From contig NZ_CP058988.1 of NCBI RefSeq assembly GCF_019278565.1, forward strand, positions 3,348,001-3,412,000: DNA of 64,000 nt, written 5' to 3'. Below are positions 57,915-64,000 of this stretch, piece after piece. Positions within the stretch are counted from its first letter, which is position 1, and each line of letters opens with the position of its first letter. A program made the translations under genes and the position numbers. This DNA is from Cellulophaga sp. HaHa_2_95 (lineage in GTDB: Bacteria > Bacteroidota > Bacteroidia > Flavobacteriales > Flavobacteriaceae). The notes below the pieces were generated by a model. It was not told where the DNA came from. It was given only the letters and a program-made list of their open reading frames with translations, and did not search any database.

Positions 57915-58898
57915 ATGAAAGCATTACAAATAATACAATACGGAACCCTAAAAGACAGTCTATCTATACAAGAAGTAGAAAAACCAGAAATTAAGGCCAA
58001 TGATATTTTAGTAGAAGTTAAAGCAGCCTCGCTAAATCCTATAGATTACAAACTAGCCGAAGGACACCTAAAAGATATGGTTCCTCTAAACTTACCTACC
58101 ACCATTGGATATGACGTAAGCGGTATTGTGATAGCACTAGGCGATGACGTTCAAAATTTTGAACTTGGTGATGAAATTTATGCTAGGGTTCCTCAGGAGC
58201 AAATGGGTACCGTAGCCGAATATGTAGCTATTAACGTTAAATACGCGGCCAAAAAACCACTAAATAGTTCTTTTGAAGAAGCTGCTGCACTGCCTTTAGC
58301 TGGTCTTACTGCGATACAAGCTCTAGAACGTGTAGGTATTAAAAAGGACGACAGAATTTTGATCCATGCGGGATCTGGCGGGGTCGGGAGTTTCGCTATT
58401 CAGTATGCAAAAATTAAAGGTGCTATTGTGTATACCACCACCAGTACTAAAAATGTAGATTGGGTAAAAGCCCTAGGTGCAGACCGTGTTATAGATTATA
58501 AAACTGAAGATTACCAAGATGTTGCTGAAAATTTAGATATTGTTTTTGACACCTTAGGAAATGACTATACACTTGATGCCTTTAACATTATTAAAGACGG
58601 CGGGAGCGTAACGAGTATTGTTGGGCCGCCAGATGAAGAAACAGCACAGCAAATGGGAATGACAGATTACACGCTTCCTAGAAAGTTAGCGCAGTTGATA
58701 GAAAAAAAATCGGCCACTTACAAGCTAACTTGGATGCAACCAAACGCAGCCCAATTACAAACCGTTGCAACAATGGTAGATGCCGGAGTTATAAAACCTA
58801 TTATAGATTTAATTTACCCATTTGAAGATGGTGTTTCTGCTTATGAATATTTAGCAGAGGGTAGCGCAAAAGGGAAAGTAATTATTAGCCTTACGTAA
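57915..58898 (+). CDS. Zinc-free NADP-dependent quinone oxidoreductase-like MDR protein
   Basis: A 327-residue medium-chain dehydrogenase/reductase. The nucleotide-binding loop is HAGSGGVGSFAIQYAK near residue 150. The N-terminal catalytic domain has SLNPIDYKLAEG, TIGYDVSGIV and AALPLAGLTA, which fits the zinc-free quinone-oxidoreductase/enone-reductase branch. Likely role is reduction of quinones or unsaturated carbonyls, maybe with the DoxX-like protein encoded just before. Confidence 0.9.
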   Translation: MKALQIIQYGTLKDSLSIQEVEKPEIKANDILVEVKAASLNPIDYKLAEGHLKDMVPLNLPTTIGYDVSGIVIALGDDVQNFELGDEIYARVPQEQMGTVAEYVAINVKYAAKKPLNSSFEEAAALPLAGLTAIQALERVGIKKDDRILIHAGSGGVGSFAIQYAKIKGAIVYTTTSTKNVDWVKALGADRVIDYKTEDYQDVAENLDIVFDTLGNDYTLDAFNIIKDGGSVTSIVGPPDEETAQQMGMTDYTLPRKLAQLIEKKSATYKLTWMQPNAAQLQTVATMVDAGVIKPIIDLIYPFEDGVSAYEYLAEGSAKGKVIISLT

Positions 58899-58945
58899 AC
58901 TAAGAATACTACCTCTTAGAAATTATAAAAGCAACCACTACTAGC

Positions 58946-59803
58946 ATGTATACAAACAAAACAAGTCTCTTTAAGTCTCCCGCACTGCTCCTAATTATTA
59001 TGTGTATCTTTTCAAATAGTGTAAAGGGGCAAACCCTAACTCGTGAGGCATTTAAAGATACCATGCAACAAATTCCCTATTTCACCATTCATAAAGATAA
59101 TTACTTTATAACGGGTGTACCCACTAATAAGGAGATAAATAGTACCACCGCCAATGCTAAATATCAAGTTAGTTTTAAACAAATGATTACGCGCGATGTT
59201 CTGCCTTGGGAAACATATTTGTTCTTGACCTATAGCCAGAAAGCTTTTTGGGATATCTACAAGGACTCTTACCCGTTCAAAGAAATAAATTTTAATCCTA
59301 CTCTTGGTGTGGGTAAAGCTTTTTTTGATAAAAACGATAGGATCCGAGGTATCGGTAATTTATATTTTGAGCATGAATCTAATGGAAGAGATAGTATTTA
59401 TTCCAGAAGTTGGAATCGGCTTAGCGCAGAATACCACCGTGCAGTCGGACCTAAGACGATAATGACTATAAAAGGATGGATCCCTTTTGGCTATAAAAGT
59501 GGAAATCCAGAGTTATTAGACTATGTAGGTTTGGGGGAATTGACGGTATCTCATGATTTTATGGACGACAAATTTAGTCTTGAAGTAAAATTAAGAAAAG
59601 GGTTACAATGGGATGCCAAAGGGATGCTCCGAACTCGTTTTTACTACAGACCTTCTAAGCACAAATCTAATCAATATATTATGCTAGAATGGTTTGCTGG
59701 ACAAGCAGAAAACCTAATTAATTATGAGCGCTTTACTTCTATGGTTCGCGTGGGGTATGTGATTAAAACTGATGAACTTAATTTTTTGAAAGGGCGAAAA
59801 TAA
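58946..59803 (+). CDS. pldA: Outer-membrane phospholipase A
   Basis: A 285-residue outer-membrane beta-barrel enzyme. Signal peptide ends at VKGQ. The catalytic triad spacing matches E. coli OMPLA: FEHESNGRDS supplies His and, two residues later, Ser, and SRSWNR supplies Asn fourteen residues after the His. Barrel strands with alternating aromatic residues follow to VRVGYVIKTDELN. It hydrolyses outer-leaflet phospholipid when membrane order is lost. It ends the plus-strand run, 48 bases after the oxidoreductase gene. Confidence 0.92.
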   Translation: MYTNKTSLFKSPALLLIIMCIFSNSVKGQTLTREAFKDTMQQIPYFTIHKDNYFITGVPTNKEINSTTANAKYQVSFKQMITRDVLPWETYLFLTYSQKAFWDIYKDSYPFKEINFNPTLGVGKAFFDKNDRIRGIGNLYFEHESNGRDSIYSRSWNRLSAEYHRAVGPKTIMTIKGWIPFGYKSGNPELLDYVGLGELTVSHDFMDDKFSLEVKLRKGLQWDAKGMLRTRFYYRPSKHKSNQYIMLEWFAGQAENLINYERFTSMVRVGYVIKTDELNFLKGRK

Positions 59804-59833
59804 ATGTAGTCTCAAAGTTTGGAGACACGCTTC

Positions 59834-59927
59834 GCAAAATCTCCCGACTTCACGAAATGAATAAAGTATAGAGTTAAACTGAGAACAGAGCATGACAGAA
59901 ATGCGGGCACGAGCGTGACGCTTGTGC
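59834..59927. repeat. Intergenic repeat unit A near the pldA end
   Basis: Two elements lie in this 226-base spacer. At 59834-59867 is a 34-base sequence that matches 61572-61605 at 29 of 34 positions in the same orientation. At 59907-59927 is a near-perfect hairpin, GCACGAGCGT then ACGCTTGTGC. Its GGCACGAGCGTGAC (59906-59919) recurs inverted at 61662-61675 with 13 of 14 bases the same. No gene is seen between pldA and 60030. Confidence 0.6.
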
Positions 59928-60029
59928 TAGCAGGGGATAAAAAAATAGAAATAAGAATTGTCATAAATAAAGTGTCCAAAACTCAAATTTTAAATTTAGT
60001 TATATAATAGTATAGACTATTGTACACCA

Positions 60030-60626
60030 TTAATCTATGGCGATAGTTTCTCTTAAACGTAATTCATTTTCATAATTGTAAAAACTAAAGGAGAGATACC
60101 CTCTTATGTCATCAGTAATCTTCTGTTCAAAAAAACGAGCTGCTATTTCACTTTTACTAAGATCATAGACTTTTCTCCCACCATTTTCCTCCAAATACAC
60201 GGCATTTTCAAAAAGGCTATTTTTTTCTTTACTTTTAATAAACATCCTATATCCAATGTAAATATCGAAAACCTTAGTATCGTGACCCGAAAACTTAACG
60301 CCTGTTGGAGGAGGAGCTAATTTATGCTTATCTGTATAAATCAAATACTTACTGGGATTATGATATCCAGAACCACCTCCGGAATTCATACTAAGCCTGG
60401 TTGTTTCTATAATGCCTGAATAATTACTTTTCAACTTAATTCTATAAGGTTTTAATAAAGTTACATATACACTATCAGCCATAGTGATAGACTCCATAAT
60501 CTTAAGAGGTGCATCGGTTTTCTCAAAACTTAATTCTACATTTTCTTCCTGAGATCTACAAGAAGTGACTATTGACACAACTAAAGCAAAAAGGATGTAG
60601 GCATGTTTTCCCATTATAAATTTCAT
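60030..60626 (-). CDS. Lipoprotein of unknown function, third in the right-edge set
   Basis: A 198-residue protein with lipoprotein signal (SIVTSC, Cys23); a start at Met5 is also possible. The mature part contains a Gly-rich loop (SMNSGGGSGYHNPSKYL) and beta-rich sequence ending NELRLRETIAID. I know no family. It is the last of three lipoprotein genes on the minus strand after the metzincin protein gene, with 20 bases between it and the preceding lipoprotein gene. A role as a protective lipoprotein is inference from position. Confidence 0.55.
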   Translation of the reverse strand: MKFIMGKHAYILFALVVSIVTSCRSQEENVELSFEKTDAPLKIMESITMADSVYVTLLKPYRIKLKSNYSGIIETTRLSMNSGGGSGYHNPSKYLIYTDKHKLAPPPTGVKFSGHDTKVFDIYIGYRMFIKSKEKNSLFENAVYLEENGGRKVYDLSKSEIAARFFEQKITDDIRGYLSFSFYNYENELRLRETIAID

Positions 60627-60646
60627 TATATTATTAATTCTAAAGC

Positions 60647-61462
60647 TTAATGTAAATCCACCGAAAGTTCCTGAATTTCTTTAATATCCAATGCACCTAT
60701 AGCAAGATCAAATTTTAAATAATTCTTGTTCATTTTTAAAAGATTAGAAAACATACAGGCTTTATTTTCATGCTGAAAATCTCTAAAAGAAGCTCTAACA
60801 CTAGATTTAAATTTCAACGGCACTCCGTTAATAGCAACATTGAAATAACTAAGGGTATCTATATTTTTTGCCTTTACCGTTAGTGATATCTTATCAATAG
60901 CACCGTCCTTGACCTCTTGAACTTCATGGCGGACATTTGTATTTAAAAAAGCTTTGTGATCTAAATAGGTCTGTTCCATTTTAGCCAAGGCCAATGAATT
61001 TTCATAGGGGTATAAGTTTGAAACTACAGTTTGTCCTTTTTCAACTCCTATAGTATTTACTTGTATATAATTAATAGTACTTAAAGTAACACCAGTAATT
61101 GGAAATGTAGCCGTAACAAAACCACTTTGAGAATTTAAATAGAAATTTGATGCGCTTTTTTGTCCTATGAGATAACTGGAATCTTTTTCAATGTAACCCA
61201 TACTTGCCAATACATTCTTTAAACTATAGTCGTTTTTATTTTCAAAAGATCGTTCGTCTAGCTCAAAGCTTACTTGAATAGAATCTATCGTGCAATTTTC
61301 ATTAAAATAGCACTTCAGCTCTACTTCATTGGTACTCGAAATTTTTTGAATGGTAACTAAATCACATTTTGAACTACTTTGTTGTTGTTCTTCCTTTTTT
61401 TTCGAGATACATGACGAAAGCAGGAGAATGATACCTAGTACTTTTATAAAAATAAATTTCAT
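60647..61462 (-). CDS. Lipoprotein of unknown function, second in the right-edge set
   Basis: A 271-residue protein with lipoprotein signal (LLLSSC, Cys18) followed by a Lys/Glu/Gln/Ser stretch. The mature part looks beta-rich and has several spaced Cys (KCDLVTI, LKCYFNENCT, NKACMF). No known family is recognised. It lies between the decayed lipoprotein fragment and the last lipoprotein gene, flanked on both sides by related intergenic repeats, as if these two genes form one insertable cassette. Confidence 0.55.
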   Translation of the reverse strand: MKFIFIKVLGIILLLSSCISKKKEEQQQSSSKCDLVTIQKISSTNEVELKCYFNENCTIDSIQVSFELDERSFENKNDYSLKNVLASMGYIEKDSSYLIGQKSASNFYLNSQSGFVTATFPITGVTLSTINYIQVNTIGVEKGQTVVSNLYPYENSLALAKMEQTYLDHKAFLNTNVRHEVQEVKDGAIDKISLTVKAKNIDTLSYFNVAINGVPLKFKSSVRASFRDFQHENKACMFSNLLKMNKNYLKFDLAIGALDIKEIQELSVDLH

Positions 61463-61739
61463 GGCGATTTAATCAAGGTACTAAAATAATAGTTTGGAAG
61501 TTCTCAAACCATCTATCTGAGAATAAATTCAAAAAATTAAGTTCTTTAATAGGAAAAAGCGAAACCACTCTGCAATATCTCCCGACTTAGCGGAACGAAT
61601 AAAGTGAAAAAAAATAGAAAAGGACGGCTTATTAGATAATTAAAAAATAACACAAACGAAGGTCACACTCGTGCCATATTAATTTTTCTATTTTCGCTCA
61701 CTAAATAACGATATTAATCCTTTTTATACAAGGTTTAAC
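61463..61739. repeat. Intergenic spacer with repeat unit B
   Basis: This AT-rich spacer carries the second copies of the two elements near pldA: the 34-base word at 61572-61605 and the inverted GTCACACTCGTGCC at 61662-61675. I see no open frame of note in it. The rest of the 473-base gap up to 61935 holds the decayed lipoprotein fragment. Confidence 0.55.
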
Positions 61740-61871
61740 TTAATCTAAATGCCTAGCTGTGCTATATATAATTTCTTTTATAATCTCCCCAGTTTTGGCG
61801 TCTAAATGAAAGACTTTAACATTGGAATTATTATTTAATTCTTAGGGGGCTATAAATCAGAGCCATACACA
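61740..61871 (-). pseudogene. Decayed fragment resembling the C-terminus of the 61936 lipoprotein
   Basis: The minus-strand frame ending at 61740-61742 reads NNSNVKVFHLDAKTGEIIKE, then IIYSTARHLD and a stop. It lines up with the end of the neighbouring lipoprotein (REVIKVDGVTGEILERSF), sharing the V-K-V/F-x-x-D-x-x-TGEI pattern. Before it, the same frame reads VWL, stop, FIAP, stop, which can be aligned to FWFITYY. Two stops, no start and the short length mark it as a relic, probably of a duplicated gene. Confidence 0.5.
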
Positions 61872-61935
61872 ATCTCTAGATCACTTTAACCTATGTATCA
61901 ATACAATTACTGCTATTATTTTATATGGTATTATA

Positions 61936-62556
61936 TTAATTTTCCTCATGAGGATAAAATGACCGCTCTAAAATTTCACCAGTAACACCATCCACTTTAA
62001 TAACCTCTCTACGCATAGGGACTTTATAATAAGTAATAAACCAAAAAGTTCCACTTTCATCAGATTTTCTTCCTATTGTAGTATTTTTTTTATCAAAAAT
62101 ATCAATGGTATCTTGCTCGTTTTTCAGCAATAATAACAATTGTTCAAAAGTGAATTTATATGGTATATTATAATTTTGTTCTTCTATCAATTTACCATTA
62201 TTATCATATTCCAATCTTAAAACCAAAAATCTATTTGGGAATCTTGTAACATCTTGTTGCAAGATTTTAGTTTCTTTACTAAATCGTTTAAACTTCATAA
62301 AAAATGAAGGGGGTTCGGGATACTCGTACACAGAATAATCGTTTACACCCTCTGTTTGCCTAACTTTTGTTCCATCTTTCTTAATAAAATTATACTCCCC
62401 ATCTACTTTATTTTCTTCAAAAGTTGCTATATCAAATTTCTCTGTAGTCATTATTTTTTTCTGTTTTATATTTTCCGTAGGAATTGTTTTGCTTTTTTCT
62501 TGACCTATACAGGAGATTAATAAATAATATAGCAAAATGACTAACCATTTTTTCAT
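61936..62556 (-). CDS. Lipoprotein next to the metzincin protein, candidate protective partner
   Basis: A 206-residue protein with lipoprotein signal (YLLISC, Cys16). The mature part is soluble and charged: FDIATFEENKVDGEYNFIKK, then KKDGTKVRQTEG, and a C-terminal IKVDGVTGEILERSFYPHE that resembles a PepSY-like beta-hairpin. I do not recognise the family firmly. It starts 2 bases after the stop of the metzincin gene, the tight spacing common for effector-immunity pairs. That pairing is inference; an accessory lipoprotein is the alternative. Confidence 0.6.
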   Translation of the reverse strand: MKKWLVILLYYLLISCIGQEKSKTIPTENIKQKKIMTTEKFDIATFEENKVDGEYNFIKKDGTKVRQTEGVNDYSVYEYPEPPSFFMKFKRFSKETKILQQDVTRFPNRFLVLRLEYDNNGKLIEEQNYNIPYKFTFEQLLLLLKNEQDTIDIFDKKNTTIGRKSDESGTFWFITYYKVPMRREVIKVDGVTGEILERSFYPHEEN

Positions 62557-62558
62557 AA

Positions 62559-64000
62559 TTATATTTCTTTAATTAGATTAGGCCAAATGGTTTTCCATTG
62601 CCATTGCCAAGTGCTAATCCTGTCTATACCCCCCACATATTTATAATCCATTAAGTTTTCTGTTTTAGCTTGTTCAAACGTGAACAATCCATAATCATCA
62701 AAACTATGTGCTAAGCCCATGGCATGCAAAATCTCATGAGAAGTTGTGGAGGTATCACGCGTATTATAAACAACTACTTCTTTACAATTATAAGTACGAG
62801 CAGCTCCATTGTAGGCTTTAAAATAAAAAGATGGATTCCGAAGTGAATTAACTAATATCTCTCCTCCCTTTTCATCAAAAAAGAATACTTTAAAGTAATT
62901 ATTAAAACCTGGGTGTACTTTATTAAATTCATCATCTAAATGGTTATGTAATCCACTTTTTGAATTGATTTGAAATGCGCCACCTTCATTCAACTTATAA
63001 GTAGTATTTAAAATTGCATCTTGTGTTAAATCTAATTTTCTTGTTATAATATTAGGCTTTACTAATGCTTGCTTTAAATATTTGGTTAAGAAAGTTTTTT
63101 CTCCTGTGGATTTTCCTTCATATTTATCTCCTGGGGATAATTCCGTTTTGACATGCACAAACACAATATTTGCCTGATAACGATGTGCTTTATCATTGGC
63201 TAAAACTTTAAGTTTACCTGCAAAATTACCATCAGCTAGCACCTCTATATATTCATCAGTCCCAAATTCTTTGATACAACTTATTTCAACATCATCTGCT
63301 AAAGTTTGTTTCCCAACCGTTTTATGGGATACATCTGGCTTACTTAATGTAAATAGGTCTTTATCATAAATATATTCTATTTTTTTAGCATCACTACCTT
63401 CAACTTCTACTTTCAAAGAAAACTTAGCACTTTTATTTGTATACAATGTCATAACAGGTACCAAATAAATATCCTTTGGTTTAATAGGGTGCGGCTCTTG
63501 GTCATATTGTTTCGCTAATTTCACATACTGAGCATCACTTTGTATAAAATCACCCGTTTTATAGCTTCCCACAATGTTTTTATACCAGACATCTCCTTCC
63601 CTACTTGTGTCGGAGACTCTAAACCAGTCAAAACCGAACTCACCTTTGTAACCATTATGAGGTCTAAAATTCACTAATACTTTTGACTTAGGTTTTATCT
63701 CTAATACTTCACTCTGTTGGCTCTTTCCATTATGCTCTACTTTTGCAATAAGTTTATCAATATCCGAAGTTTTAAACTCTTCCCATTGTTCTTTTATTTC
63801 AAAAGGTGTGATTTCAACTACTCCATCTTCTGTAATTGATTCTGTAAAAGAAAGTTGAGTTTTACCACTTTCAAATTCAGTCCCATCCTCTTTTTCAATC
63901 GTAATATTTATAGTTGTTCCTTCTGGATTATTTATTTCAACAATTAAACTTGCTTTTTGTGTTGCTCCAATTTCTGTAATATCTTCTTCTTGTTCTTCAG
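62559..64000 (-). CDS. Large modular protein with C-terminal metzincin protease domain, 5' end outside the window
   Basis: The frame runs open to the window edge (about 480 codons visible); a GTG at 63674 is not a credible start since coding sequence continues upstream (EEQEEDITEIGATQKASLIV). The first part repeats beta-sandwich-like modules (PFEIKEQWEEF, VNFRPHNGYKGEFGFDWFRV, KYVGG later). The end has the metzincin zinc motif HEILHAMGLAH (HExxHxxGxxH) and a Met-turn-like ENLMDY about 20 residues on, so the protease site looks intact. The modular build resembles flavobacterial secreted effectors, but no secretion signal can be seen here. A lipoprotein gene follows after 2 bases. Confidence 0.75.
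   Translation of the reverse strand, partial: EEQEEDITEIGATQKASLIVEINNPEGTTINITIEKEDGTEFESGKTQLSFTESITEDGVVEITPFEIKEQWEEFKTSDIDKLIAKVEHNGKSQQSEVLEIKPKSKVLVNFRPHNGYKGEFGFDWFRVSDTSREGDVWYKNIVGSYKTGDFIQSDAQYVKLAKQYDQEPHPIKPKDIYLVPVMTLYTNKSAKFSLKVEVEGSDAKKIEYIYDKDLFTLSKPDVSHKTVGKQTLADDVEISCIKEFGTDEYIEVLADGNFAGKLKVLANDKAHRYQANIVFVHVKTELSPGDKYEGKSTGEKTFLTKYLKQALVKPNIITRKLDLTQDAILNTTYKLNEGGAFQINSKSGLHNHLDDEFNKVHPGFNNYFKVFFFDEKGGEILVNSLRNPSFYFKAYNGAARTYNCKEVVVYNTRDTSTTSHEILHAMGLAHSFDDYGLFTFEQAKTENLMDYKYVGGIDRISTWQWQWKTIWPNLIKEI

Overview
The window looks like chromosomal DNA from a flavobacterium (Bacteroidota, family Flavobacteriaceae, probably marine). The evidence is low GC, almost no Shine-Dalgarno sequences, several promoter-like TAnnTTTG boxes, a type IX secretion (T9SS) C-terminal sorting domain, a TonB receptor with a carboxypeptidase-like N-terminal domain, BshA (bacillithiol synthesis), many short lipoproteins, and flavobacterial families such as TamB, LptD-like and DUF4159. 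The genus cannot be fixed from sequence alone. I saw no rRNA, tRNA, CRISPR array, insertion sequence or phage.

Layout, left half. 0.25-2.3 kb: surface lipoprotein with a parallel beta-helix. 2.6-8.5 kb: compact plus-strand polysaccharide operon (flippase, polymerase, two glycosyltransferases, acyltransferase, initiating sugar-phosphate transferase), facing a minus-strand PglD-like acyltransferase and a PaaK/CapK-like adenylate-forming enzyme. 11.5-17.9 kb: a possible copper locus with a TonB receptor and secreted HMA protein on plus, convergent with a T9SS-exported tyrosinase and a fibronectin-III repeat protein on minus. 18.0-21.6 kb: MBOAT, SGNH-like and FemAB-like genes, probably for acylation of a surface glycan. 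22-31.5 kb: bshA, a secreted NagZ-type GH3/beta-lactamase-like fusion, then an amidase, MCE protein and two Fe-S proteins in one run.

Layout, right half. 31.6-34.8 kb: LptD-like protein and RidA. 34.9-37.9 kb: an N-acetylglucosamine-kinase-like protein, gapA and pfkA. 38-42.5 kb: TamB, divergent from tsaD-tfoX-rsmE. 44.6-48.4 kb: DUF1223, then DUF4159, AI-2E transporter and a methyltransferase. 48.4-54.2 kb: esterases, a VanX-like dipeptidase, a GMC oxidoreductase with its small subunit, and a KDPG aldolase. 54.4-59.8 kb: LysR regulator divergent from a DUF1338 dioxygenase, then a hydrolase, DoxX, an oxidoreductase and outer-membrane phospholipase A.

Right edge (59.8-64 kb): the least ordinary region. 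A large protein cut by the window edge ends in a metzincin protease domain. It is followed after 2 bases by a lipoprotein, a decayed fragment resembling that lipoprotein's C-terminus, and two more unrecognised lipoproteins bracketed by related intergenic repeats. This resembles a secreted effector with an array of candidate protective lipoproteins. That reading is inference and is the best candidate here for an undescribed system.
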